Below are positions 42,073 through 49,866 of a stretch of 64,000 bases of DNA, in pieces; position 1 is the first letter of the stretch, and every line of letters starts with the position of its first letter. This stretch comes from Marinilabiliaceae bacterium UBA5488. GTDB lineage: Bacteria > Bacteroidota > Bacteroidia > Bacteroidales > Marinilabiliaceae. The position numbers were made by a program, and so were the translations under genes. The notes under the pieces were generated by a model. The model was not told the origin of the DNA. It was given only the letters and a program-made list of their open reading frames with translations, and searched no databases. The stretch lies in the NCBI GenBank assembly GCA_002427105.1, contig DIPM01000021.1, forward strand, positions 161,933 through 225,932. The letters run 5' to 3'.

Positions 42073-42651
42073 ATGAAGAAGTTATTTTTATTTATAGCAT
42101 TTGTTTTTGGAACATTTGCAGTATCGGCGCAGTCGCTGTCTTTGGATGTTAAAAAGAGTAGCATTGAATGGACAGGTAAAAAAGTGGGTGGGCAACATAA
42201 TGGGCATATAAATTTTGCCTCGGGCGAGCTCGTGTTTAAGGGTGATGTGGTTACCGGTGGTAACTTTGTGGTGGATATGAAAAGTATAAGCAATGTGGAT
42301 ATCAAAGATGAAGGTACAAATGCAACTTTGGTAGGACACCTTAAATCAGATGATTTTTTTGGTGTTGATAATTATCCGGTAGCCAAATTAGTTATTGATA
42401 AGGGCACAAAGTCAGGCTCTGACTATTCCTTTACCGGCAAACTAACAATAAAGGACATTACTAATCCTGTCATCTTTAAGGCCAAGCTCGAAAAAGGCGA
42501 TAATGGTGCAAAAGTATTTAAAGGCCAATTGGTTGTAGATAGATCTTTGTATAATGTACGCTACGGTTCAGGGAAATTTTTCTCAAACCTGGGTGACAAT
42601 TTGATATACGATGATTTTAGTCTTGATTTTAAAGTTGTATTAAACAAATAA
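42073..42651 (+). CDS. YceI-family lipocalin-like periplasmic protein
   Basis: 192 residues with a signal peptide (residues 1-20, FAVSAQS). The YceI fold binds long-chain isoprenoids or amphiphiles; in some species members respond to stress or carry polyprenyl quinone precursors. Motifs: SIEWTGKKVGGQHNGHINF, the FTGKLTIKDITNPV strand pair, and DRSLYNVRYGSGKFF near residue 160. It ends with a strong terminator, so is a single-gene unit. Ligand unknown. Confidence 0.93.
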   Translation: MKKLFLFIAFVFGTFAVSAQSLSLDVKKSSIEWTGKKVGGQHNGHINFASGELVFKGDVVTGGNFVVDMKSISNVDIKDEGTNATLVGHLKSDDFFGVDNYPVAKLVIDKGTKSGSDYSFTGKLTIKDITNPVIFKAKLEKGDNGAKVFKGQLVVDRSLYNVRYGSGKFFSNLGDNLIYDDFSLDFKVVLNK

Positions 42652-42673
42652 CTAAGGCCTTAGGGTTATTTGT

Positions 42674-42706
42674 CAAAGGGGGCTCGATTTATCGAAGCCC
42701 CCTTTG
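42674..42706 (+). terminator. Terminator of yceI
   Basis: CAAAGGGGGCT and AGCCCCCTTTG form a perfect 11-bp GC-rich stem; the 11-base loop can pair again (CGAT/ATCG). A short T/A-rich run follows. Confidence 0.85.
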
Positions 42707-42819
42707 ATATTATTAGTGCTAAGCTAAACTCCTTGCTGTTGAGCATTGGCGAAGCTGCTTTTCTTTATCCGATAGAGGACTGTGTTGATAAATATTGTAT
42801 TTTAGCGCTATTCAGGTTT

Positions 42820-43977
42820 ATGAAAAAAGTTATTCATATAGTAAGCTTTGCTGTTCCATGGCCACCCGATTACGGAGGAGCTATGGATGTTTACTATAAG
42901 ATTAGAGCCCTGCATCGGGAGGGCGTTGAGATTATTTTGCACTGCTTTCGTTATGGAGACCGAAAAGCTTCCGAAATGCTCAATGAGTTTTGTCGTGAAG
43001 TATATTATTACGAACGGCAAACAGGCTTTTCAAGGCAGTTGTCACTTACTCCTTATATCGTGAATAGCCGGATTAATAAGAATTTGGTTGAAAGATTGGT
43101 CAAGGATGATTATCCAATTCTTCTTGAAGGTGTTCATACCTGTGCTGTTTTAAAGGATAAGCGACTTAAGGGGCGTAATATTTGGGTCAGGTTGCATAAT
43201 GTTGAGCACAGGTATTATAGGTCATTGGCTAAGTTGGAGTCTTCGGTCCTAAAAAGGCTTTATTATTCTATTGAGGCATATAGATTATTTAGATTCGAGA
43301 ATTCCCTTCCTGATGTAAGCGGCTTGATTCCTATTTCCCCCAACGATAATGAATTCTTTAGAAACTACTATTCCACCCGTAGTTTAATTACTGCATTTAG
43401 CGGATTTGATGAGGTGTTTGGTAAGGAGGGCACAGGCCAATACTTGCTTTATCATGGCGATTTATCGATTGCAGAGAACATTAAAGCTGCTCTTTTTTTG
43501 ATGGATATTTGCCAACAAATGGATACCAAGCTGATATTAGCCGGTAGAGAGCCTGACCGGGAATTGATTAAGGCCTGTGAGGGCAGAGAACAAGTCCAGA
43601 TCAAAGCCAACGTCAATCATAGCACAATGGAGAATCTTATTCAAAATGCGACTGCAGTTTTGCTGCCGGCTCAGCAGACTACAGGTTTGCGGCTGAAACT
43701 GTTGGTTTCGCTGTTTGAAGGTCGTCATTGTATTGTTTCACCTGAAATGGTTCAAAATACAGGTCTCTCCTCATTGTGTTATGTTGCGAAAAACAGGGAA
43801 GAGTGGATGAGCAGTATTAATACATGCTTGAACCGGCCTTATACTTCAAATGATATCAACATAAGATGCGTGAAATTGAAACAGTTTATGGATGGGCCTA
43901 ATGCCCGAAAACTTATTGACTTGATTTGGTCTGATCAGGTGACCAAGAAGCAACAATTAGGTCATTTCCCCTTTTAA
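42820..43977 (+). CDS. Glycosyltransferase (GT-B, family 4/1-like)
   Basis: 385 residues from ATG 42820 (MKKVIHIVSFAVPWPPDYGG); the frame extends upstream to 42670 but that stretch is the yceI terminator, so the ATG is chosen. The N-terminal strand-loop PPDYGGAMDV is the family pattern, and TTGLRLKLLVSLFEG (about residue 285) resembles the donor-binding E-x7-E region in weakened form. A one-mismatch -7 box (TATTTTAG) is at 42798. It is separated from the main glycan cluster by the YfhO gene and yceI. Substrate unknown. It overlaps the convergent kinase gene by 4 bases. Confidence 0.85.
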   Translation: MKKVIHIVSFAVPWPPDYGGAMDVYYKIRALHREGVEIILHCFRYGDRKASEMLNEFCREVYYYERQTGFSRQLSLTPYIVNSRINKNLVERLVKDDYPILLEGVHTCAVLKDKRLKGRNIWVRLHNVEHRYYRSLAKLESSVLKRLYYSIEAYRLFRFENSLPDVSGLIPISPNDNEFFRNYYSTRSLITAFSGFDEVFGKEGTGQYLLYHGDLSIAENIKAALFLMDICQQMDTKLILAGREPDRELIKACEGREQVQIKANVNHSTMENLIQNATAVLLPAQQTTGLRLKLLVSLFEGRHCIVSPEMVQNTGLSSLCYVAKNREEWMSSINTCLNRPYTSNDINIRCVKLKQFMDGPNARKLIDLIWSDQVTKKQQLGHFPF

Positions 43978-44954
43978 GATAGTTTTTCAACTTCTTTGCT
44001 CAGTTTTTCCCACATTTGGCTGTCCATTTTAGGACCCACTACCTCAATTACACGAGCCGACAGCAGAGCGCCAATATCACCACATTTTTTCAGCGAAAGA
44101 GAGTTTATTAAGCCGTATAAAAAACCGGCAGCATACAGGTCACCGGCGCCGGTTGTGTCCACAGGGTTTGCTACTACTGCTTTCACCCTCACGAGTTCTG
44201 TTTTGTGTTTTATCAAAGATCCTTCCGCTCCCAATTTAAGAATCACCATATCGCATAATTTTCCCATCCACTCCAGAGCCGCCTCATCTTCTAAGCCTTC
44301 GGTAAACGATTTTGCCTCTTCCTCATTAGCAAAAAGGATGTCAACATAGTCTCTGACAATTCCACGAAGAAATTCCAGGTTCTCCTCCACCACATTAAAA
44401 CTGGCAAGGTCGAGAGATACTTTAACTCCATGTTGCCTAGCACGCTTGACAGCTTCTTCGATAAGCTCCTGATTTTGCACCAAATAACCCTCAATATGCA
44501 AATAGGAGTAATCGCTAAATACATCAGATGGGATGTCTTCTGCCCTCATTTCAACCGCAGCCCCTAAATAGGTTGCAAAGGTTCGCTCTGAATCGGGTGA
44601 AATCAGTGCTATAGCTCTCCCTGACTGGGTGTTGCTCTCCAAAAGGATGGGATCGATATCTAAGCTTTCCATGTCTTTTTTGAAAAAGGCTCCCCATTCA
44701 TCTTTGCCAACTTTGCCAAGAAAGCCTGCCTTAACGCCTAAGTTTGCCAGACCATGTATTGTGTTAGCGGCAGAGCCGCCTGAAGCTTTTGTGGCTCCGT
44801 TGTGCCCCACAGCCCGAATCACATCGGCCGCAGTCCGGCTATCGACCAGCTGCATACTCCCTTTAGGCAGAGCCAGAGTTTCTAATAGTAGATCGTTTTC
44901 CAGCTTTAACAGAATATCAACTAAGGCATTGCCCATTCCTAACACTTTTCCCAT
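43974..44954 (-). CDS. PfkB-family carbohydrate/adenosine kinase
   Basis: 326 residues from ATG 44954 (MGKVLGMGNALVDIL); the frame runs 31 codons further up but that leader crosses the promoter. N-terminal signature GGSAANTIHGLANLG (about residue 53) and C-terminal NPVDTTGAGDLYAAGFL (about 265) with the catalytic aspartate are PfkB hallmarks. The closest type is the adenosine kinase/sugar kinase group found in many Bacteroidetes; ribokinase, fructokinase or adenosine kinase cannot be told apart by eye. Single gene, convergent with the glycosyltransferase. Confidence 0.88.
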   Translation of the reverse strand: MGKVLGMGNALVDILLKLENDLLLETLALPKGSMQLVDSRTAADVIRAVGHNGATKASGGSAANTIHGLANLGVKAGFLGKVGKDEWGAFFKKDMESLDIDPILLESNTQSGRAIALISPDSERTFATYLGAAVEMRAEDIPSDVFSDYSYLHIEGYLVQNQELIEEAVKRARQHGVKVSLDLASFNVVEENLEFLRGIVRDYVDILFANEEEAKSFTEGLEDEAALEWMGKLCDMVILKLGAEGSLIKHKTELVRVKAVVANPVDTTGAGDLYAAGFLYGLINSLSLKKCGDIGALLSARVIEVVGPKMDSQMWEKLSKEVEKLS

Positions 44955-45011
44955 AATTATGCTGTGTCTATTTTGTGGTACAAAGATGGAATTTTTTATC
45001 ATAATTATTTG

Positions 45012-45019
45012 CAAAATTA
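45012..45019 (-). promoter_or_regulatory. Candidate -7 box for PfkB kinase
   Basis: Minus-strand TAATTTTG, perfect consensus, 58 bases before the ATG; a one-mismatch box (CATCTTTG) at 44981-44988 is closer and may be used instead. Confidence 0.35.
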
Positions 45020-45107
45020 AGAGAAACCATATAGTTTTGCAGGGCATTTGAGAAAAGTAAAGATTTTCTCATTCTTTTTTTTGAAAAAGGAATATTGCAT
45101 GATTTAT

Positions 45108-45181
45108 TCCTCAGTAGCTCAGTTGGTTAGAGCGGCGGACTGTTAATCCGTAGGTCGTAGGTTCAAGTCCTACCTGAGGAG
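45108..45181 (+). tRNA. tRNA-Asn (anticodon GTT)
   Basis: 74-base cloverleaf. Acceptor TCCTCAG pairs with CTGAGGA, D stem GCTC/GAGC, anticodon stem GCGGA/TCCGT with loop CTGTTAA and anticodon GTT at 45142-45144, T arm GTAGG-TTCAAGT-CCTAC, discriminator G. The 3' CCA is not encoded. A terminator follows within 4 bases. Confidence 0.97.
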
Positions 45182-45184
45182 CAT

Positions 45185-45213
45185 AAAAAAGCCACCTTGA
45201 AGGTGGCTTTTTT
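45185..45213 (+). terminator. Terminator after tRNA-Asn
   Basis: AAAAAAGCCACCTT, one base, AAGGTGGCTTTTTT: a near-perfect 29-base palindrome with a strong T run. The sequence reads the same on both strands and could act in either direction. Confidence 0.9.
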
Positions 45214-45218
45214 GTTTT

Positions 45219-45372
45219 CAGTAGTTGTCTATCAGTCAACAGTCATCAGTGAGCAGTTAACAGTTAACAATGAAAGAGTTCAAGGTTTTAGGTTTGAAGT
45301 TCAAAGTGAGTAAACTGCTATTCTCAACATAGAACCTTGAACATAGAACCTTGAACCTAATACTTATAACTT
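45219..45372. repeat. Degenerate 7-bp repeat tract
   Basis: About 22 consecutive 7-base units between the tRNA terminator and typA. The first part cycles through CAGTCAA, CAGTCAT, CAGTGAG, CAGTTAA, CAGTTAA, CAATGAA; the middle has AGAGTTC, AAGGTTT, TAGGTTT, GAAGTTC; the end is AGAACCT, TGAACAT, AGAACCT, TGAACCT. The middle and end are mutual reverse complements (GTTCAAGGTT with AACCTTGAAC), so the tract can fold on itself. Not coding. Confidence 0.75.
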
Positions 45373-45375
45373 ATT

Positions 45376-47178
45376 TTAAACTTGTTTTGAGCTTCTTTTC
45401 CTTTCATGTTCCTGGAGCAATATTTTACGTAGCCTTATTGACTTGGGGGTAACCTCTACATATTCATCTCTTTGAATATATTCTAAAGCTTCTTCAAGGC
45501 TAAATATTACCGGCGGGGCAATCCTTACCTTATCATCAGAACCGGAAGCTCTCATATTAGTGAGCTTTTTACTCTTTGTAATATTAATGGTAAGGTCGCC
45601 CTCGCGATTGTTTTCACCAATAACTTGACCCATATACACTTCATCCTGAGGATTGATAAAGAAGATCCCTCTATCCTGAAGTTTGTCAATGGCATAGGCG
45701 AACGCAGTACCAGCTTCCATGCTAATCAGAGATCCATTCTGGCGCTTTGGGATATCTCCTCGCCAGGGCTGAAATTCAATAAAACGGTGGGCCATCACGG
45801 CCTCTCCGGCCGTTGCGGTGAGTATGCTATTACGAAGCCCGATAATACCGCGTGAAGGAATAATAAATTCGAGATGTATTCGGTCACCTTTTCGCTCCAT
45901 GCTCCTAAGCTCGCCTTTACGCTGAGTAACAAGCTCAATTGCTTTACCTGAAACTCCCTCTGGAAGGTCAATAGCCAATTCTTCTACCGGCTCGTGTTTT
46001 TCTCCCAGTATTTCTTTTATAATAACGCGGGGCTGTCCTACCTGAAGCTCATATCCTTCACGGCGCATGGTTTCAATTAGTACTGAAAGGTGAAGTACGC
46101 CCCGACCATATACGTTCCACGAATCTGCAGAATCGGTCTCCTCAACCCTGAGTGCAAGATTTTTCTCAAGCTCTTTGTCCAGCCGCTCTTTTATATGACG
46201 TGAAGTAACATACTTACCTTCTTTACCAAAAAATGGAGAGTTGTTAATTGTAAAGAGCATACTCATAGTAGGCTCATCAATGGCTATAGGATCAAGCGGT
46301 TCAGGCTTTTCGGGGTCGCAAATCGAATCGCCGATATCAAATTTATCCAGCCCAATAATTGCACATATCTCACCTGTTGCCACCTGATCAACTTTTGCTC
46401 GGCCAAGACCGTCAAAAACATTTAGTTCTTTTATGCGGGTCTTATATATATTTCCGTGACGGCTGACTAAGGCTATCTCCATTCCTGTTTTTAAACTGCC
46501 TCTGTGGATTCTACCTATGGCTATACGACCAAGGTATGAAGAGTAGTCAAGGGAAGTAATCAACATTTGGGGAGTTCCATCATTGATTTTAGGTGCCGGA
46601 ATATGCTCAATTATAGTGTCCATCAACATACTGATATCCGAAGTCTTCTCTTTCCAGTTGGATGACATCCAGTTATCACGGGCTGAGCCGTAAACAGTAA
46701 CAAAATCAAGCTGATGTTCTGTCGCCTGAAGGTTAAACATCAAATCAAAAACAGCTTCCTGAACTTCCTCCGGCCTGCAGTTGGGCTTGTCAACCTTGTT
46801 GATTACAACAATGGGCTTTAGTCCTATTGAGAGAGCCTTTTGCAATACGAAGCGGGTTTGAGGCATTGGTCCTTCAAAGGCATCAACCAGAAGCAAAACA
46901 CCATCTGCCATGTTGAGCACTCGTTCCACTTCACCTCCAAAATCGGAGTGACCGGGCGTGTCTATAATATTGATTTTGGTTCCTTTCCAGTTAACTGAGA
47001 CGTTCTTGGATAAAATTGTTATCCCGCGCTCACGTTCCAAATCATTGTTGTCCATATAAAGATCCTCCTTTTGCTGGTAATCCTTAAAGAGTTTACCGGC
47101 CAGCAGCATCTTATCTACAAGGGTGGTCTTTCCATGGTCAACGTGCGCTATTATCGCAATGTTCCTAATGTTCAGCAT
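45376..47178 (-). CDS. typA: Translational GTPase TypA/BipA
   Basis: 600-residue EF-G-like GTPase that binds the 70S ribosome and aids 50S assembly and stress growth. G1 AHVDHGKTTL (residues 11-20), the switch region ERGITILSKN, G3 DTPGHSDFGGEV, G4 NKVDKPN, then the EF-G domains and the TypA-specific C-terminal domain (GYELQVGQP; RQNGSLISMEAG). Length is normal. Single gene with its own -7 box at 47200; the stop abuts the repeat tract. Confidence 0.97.
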   Translation of the reverse strand: MLNIRNIAIIAHVDHGKTTLVDKMLLAGKLFKDYQQKEDLYMDNNDLERERGITILSKNVSVNWKGTKINIIDTPGHSDFGGEVERVLNMADGVLLLVDAFEGPMPQTRFVLQKALSIGLKPIVVINKVDKPNCRPEEVQEAVFDLMFNLQATEHQLDFVTVYGSARDNWMSSNWKEKTSDISMLMDTIIEHIPAPKINDGTPQMLITSLDYSSYLGRIAIGRIHRGSLKTGMEIALVSRHGNIYKTRIKELNVFDGLGRAKVDQVATGEICAIIGLDKFDIGDSICDPEKPEPLDPIAIDEPTMSMLFTINNSPFFGKEGKYVTSRHIKERLDKELEKNLALRVEETDSADSWNVYGRGVLHLSVLIETMRREGYELQVGQPRVIIKEILGEKHEPVEELAIDLPEGVSGKAIELVTQRKGELRSMERKGDRIHLEFIIPSRGIIGLRNSILTATAGEAVMAHRFIEFQPWRGDIPKRQNGSLISMEAGTAFAYAIDKLQDRGIFFINPQDEVYMGQVIGENNREGDLTINITKSKKLTNMRASGSDDKVRIAPPVIFSLEEALEYIQRDEYVEVTPKSIRLRKILLQEHERKRSSKQV

Positions 47179-47199
47179 ACTTTTCTATCAATTGGGGTG

Positions 47200-47207
47200 C
47201 AAAATTA
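47200..47207 (-). promoter_or_regulatory. -7 promoter box for typA
   Basis: Minus-strand TAATTTTG, perfect consensus, 22 bases before the ATG at 47178. Confidence 0.4.
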
Positions 47208-47255
47208 TGATAAATTAAGCGATTACTCGTGCTTCCCAAGGCTGCGGATAAAAAA

Positions 47256-47297
47256 AATCGGTTGATAGATAGTTAAGAGTCTATCTGTCAACCGATT
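47256..47297 (-). terminator. Terminator of ilvE
   Basis: AATCGGTTGATAGATAG and CTATCTGTCAACCGATT form a 17-bp stem with one G-T pair and an 8-base loop; on the minus strand it is followed by seven T residues. Confidence 0.9.
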
Positions 47298-47324
47298 GCG
47301 AAACGTTAAAATTTAGTTAAATAT

Positions 47325-48347
47325 TTAATCCACTTCTGTAATCCAACCGAATTTATCTTCTTCCTCTCCGTATTGGATTGCCTGCAGCTTTTTGTATAGC
47401 ATGCTAGAGTAAGAGCCGGGCTTCCCGTCTTTGCTGAAAACATAAGATTTGCCTGTGTCGAGGTCATCAATCTGTGCTACAGGGCTAATAACTGCAGCCG
47501 TCCCACAAGCACCTACTTCTTCAAAGGTTTCGAGCTCTTCTAATGGGATAGGCCGTCTTTCGGTCTTTAAACCTATTTCTTCTGCCAGCTGAAGCAAACT
47601 TTTATTAGTGATAGAAGGAAGTATTGATTTTGACTCCGGAGTAATGTAGGTGCCGTTCTTTATTCCGAAAAAATTGGCCGGGCCACATTCATCTATATAT
47701 TTCTTCTCGCGACTGTCTAAATACAGAACTGCTGAATAACCCTTGTCATGTGCAATTTCTCCTGATGCAAGACTTGCGGCGTAATTTCCTCCAACCTTAT
47801 AGGGCCCGGTTCCATTAGGCGCAGCACGGTCATACTTACGAGTTATCATCATATTTGTCGGTTTAAAACCTTCTTTAAAGTAAGGCCCAACCGGAGTGAC
47901 AAATACCATAAAGAGATACTCATCGGCGGGAGCTACACCAACTTTAGGACCTGACCCGATAAGCAGAGGCCGCAGATAAAGAGAAGCACCTGATCCGAAT
48001 GGAGGAACAAACCTTTTATTTAGCTCTACTGCTTTTATGCAGGCTTTAACAAAGAGCTCCTCGGGCACTTCAGCCATCAAAATTCCTTTCGACGTGGCAA
48101 GCATACGCCTCGCATTTTCCTCAACCCGGAAAATCCGAATCTTACCGTTTTTTCCTCTGAAAGCCTTTAAGCCCTCAAATGCTTCCTGCCCATAATGCAG
48201 GCATGTTGCAGCCATGTGCAACGAAATATGCTCGGAAGAGCTCACTTCAAGCTCTCCCCACTTACCCCCGCGATAATAACACCTTACGTTATAATCTGTT
48301 TTTATGTAACTAAAGGATAGGTGAGCCCAATCTAATTCGCCAGTCAT
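47325..48347 (-). CDS. ilvE: Branched-chain amino acid aminotransferase
   Basis: PLP enzyme of fold type IV, 340 residues, transaminating leucine, isoleucine and valine. The start is ATG 48347 (MTGELDWAHLSF); the two codons before it begin with TTG. Motifs: HYGQEAFEGLKAFRG, LYLRPLLIGSG, the PLP lysine in GPYKVGGNYAASLASG, and the cofactor-binding EVGACGTAAVISPV. Family length is normal (BCAT type 2). Single gene ending in a strong terminator. Confidence 0.96.
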   Translation of the reverse strand: MTGELDWAHLSFSYIKTDYNVRCYYRGGKWGELEVSSSEHISLHMAATCLHYGQEAFEGLKAFRGKNGKIRIFRVEENARRMLATSKGILMAEVPEELFVKACIKAVELNKRFVPPFGSGASLYLRPLLIGSGPKVGVAPADEYLFMVFVTPVGPYFKEGFKPTNMMITRKYDRAAPNGTGPYKVGGNYAASLASGEIAHDKGYSAVLYLDSREKKYIDECGPANFFGIKNGTYITPESKSILPSITNKSLLQLAEEIGLKTERRPIPLEELETFEEVGACGTAAVISPVAQIDDLDTGKSYVFSKDGKPGSYSSMLYKKLQAIQYGEEEDKFGWITEVD

Positions 48348-48484
48348 AATCAATTTGTTATCTGTTGTTCAGACAGTAAAAGTACAAATTTCTTTCCCAA
48401 AAACTTAAAAATTTGTATGAAATGTGAAACTTGCATGCGAAAGTGCTCCCATAACCCCAAACTTGAAACTCTTTAACTGCTGAA

Positions 48485-49198
48485 TTAGCTATCAAGCAGC
48501 TTCCTGATCACCTGCGAGGCTGCTAAGATGCCGAATAGTGCGGGCATATAGCTTATGGTGCCGAGGGTGGTCTTTTTGTTTTGCTCATCTTCAAGGTAAA
48601 TGAGGTGGTTTTTGTCAACATCTTCCGGACTAAATACTACTTCGAAGCCTTTAAGGATGCCGTGTTTATGGAGCCTTTTGCGTAATTGACGCGCCAATTT
48701 GCAGTTGTAAGATTGCGATATATCTGCAATTTGAATTTTTGATGGATCCATCTTACCGCCGGCGCCCATACATGAAATCAGAGGAATTTCCCGTTTTACG
48801 GCCTCGATGATTAAATTAACTTTAGGCGTAAGTGAGTCAATTGCATCGATTATATAATCAGGCTTGTTGTTTAGTATCTCCGGGATTTCCTCATCTTTAA
48901 TAAAACAAGAGAATTTGTTGATTTTTAGTTGAGGGTTAATATCAATCAGCCTCGCAGCCATTACATCCACCTTCATCATGTTTTCGGTGCTGCTAAGTGC
49001 CGGCAGCTGGCGATTACGATTTGAGGGTTTTATCATGTCGGAATCGATCAGGCTTACTTCTCCAATTCCGGATCTGACAATTATTTCTGCTGAATATGAA
49101 CCAACTCCACCAATTCCTGCAATCAGGACATGAGATTTTTGCAGATCTTCCAGCCCTTCTTTACCCACTAATAATTCTGTTCTGCTAAACCACTCCAT
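48485..49198 (-). CDS. tcdA: tRNA threonylcarbamoyladenosine dehydratase (TcdA/CsdL)
   Basis: ThiF/E1-like enzyme of 237 residues that cyclises t6A37 of tRNA to ct6A with ATP. The nucleotide loop GIGGVGSYSAEIIVRSGIG, the SLIDSDMIKPSNRNRQ adenylation motif and DAIDSLTPKVNLI are clear. Start ATG 49198. It is the third gene of the A2M-tatD-tcdA group, 17 bases after tatD. Confidence 0.93.
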   Translation of the reverse strand: MEWFSRTELLVGKEGLEDLQKSHVLIAGIGGVGSYSAEIIVRSGIGEVSLIDSDMIKPSNRNRQLPALSSTENMMKVDVMAARLIDINPQLKINKFSCFIKDEEIPEILNNKPDYIIDAIDSLTPKVNLIIEAVKREIPLISCMGAGGKMDPSKIQIADISQSYNCKLARQLRKRLHKHGILKGFEVVFSPEDVDKNHLIYLEDEQNKKTTLGTISYMPALFGILAASQVIRKLLDS

Positions 49199-49215
49199 TA
49201 TCTACGATTAGTAAT

Positions 49216-49866
49216 TTATGCGATAAAAGTAGAAATAAAATTTTTATGTTGTTGTTCTAAAAGCTCTTCTATTGAAAGCTGGCAAATTTCTGCTGCTCTT
49301 TGATATATCAGCTTAATGGGGAGCTTGCTTTCATCTGTTTCCAGAAACCATTGCTCAGCTTGCAGGGTTTGCAGTGCCTGAATCGCTTTGCTGTTTGCTC
49401 GAAAAAGGGCTTCTCCAAAAGATAGGAGAATTCCGCAATCTATTAATTGCCGGGCTAGTTGAGGATGACCTCTAAAGCCATGTATTATCCACTGCTGGGA
49501 GTAGGAGTTTTTCTTTCGTAAAGCAATTAATTCATTGAAGTAGCCTACACAATGAATAATCACAGGTTTATGTATTTGTTCGGATATGGCGACATGTTTG
49601 ATAAACAAGTTTTTCTGCAGCTCCAAATTTGGCCCTCTGAGTTTATCCATCCCACATTCACCAATGGCAAGCAGATTTTTGATGCGGAAGATATCATCCA
49701 GCAATTTTGTTTTTTCCGGCTTATCAGCATCCCAGGGATGGACAGCGTAGCTAACATGGAGCGGCTCGGTGGCCGGAAGCTCTTCACCGGCCCGGAGGTT
49801 CAAAATAGATAGAACCTCCGGGCTGTTATGAAGATGGTGACTATGTATGTCAATATAAGAAAGCAT
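49216..49866 (-). CDS. TatD-family metal-dependent hydrolase
   Basis: 216 residues, shorter than usual TatD (about 255). Metal ligands are visible: the DIHSHH start, IGECGMD with glutamate, a central histidine in VIIHCVG, HGFRG and the aspartate of LETDES. Members are DNases or related phosphohydrolases; substrate is uncertain for this short form. It abuts the macroglobulin gene (stop 49869, start 49866) with no gap. Confidence 0.88.
   Translation of the reverse strand: MLSYIDIHSHHLHNSPEVLSILNLRAGEELPATEPLHVSYAVHPWDADKPEKTKLLDDIFRIKNLLAIGECGMDKLRGPNLELQKNLFIKHVAISEQIHKPVIIHCVGYFNELIALRKKNSYSQQWIIHGFRGHPQLARQLIDCGILLSFGEALFRANSKAIQALQTLQAEQWFLETDESKLPIKLIYQRAAEICQLSIEELLEQQHKNFISTFIA

Noticed and set aside
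42670..42819. A longer start for the glycosyltransferase at 42820
   Set aside because: The extension is translated from the yceI terminator hairpin and lacks family resemblance.
44629..45051. A 140-residue plus-strand frame overlapping the PfkB kinase
   Set aside because: Antisense to a kinase with both PfkB signatures; no domain resemblance.
45219..45372. CRISPR array at the heptad repeat tract
   Set aside because: Units are only 7 bases with no spacers of uniform size and no cas genes nearby.
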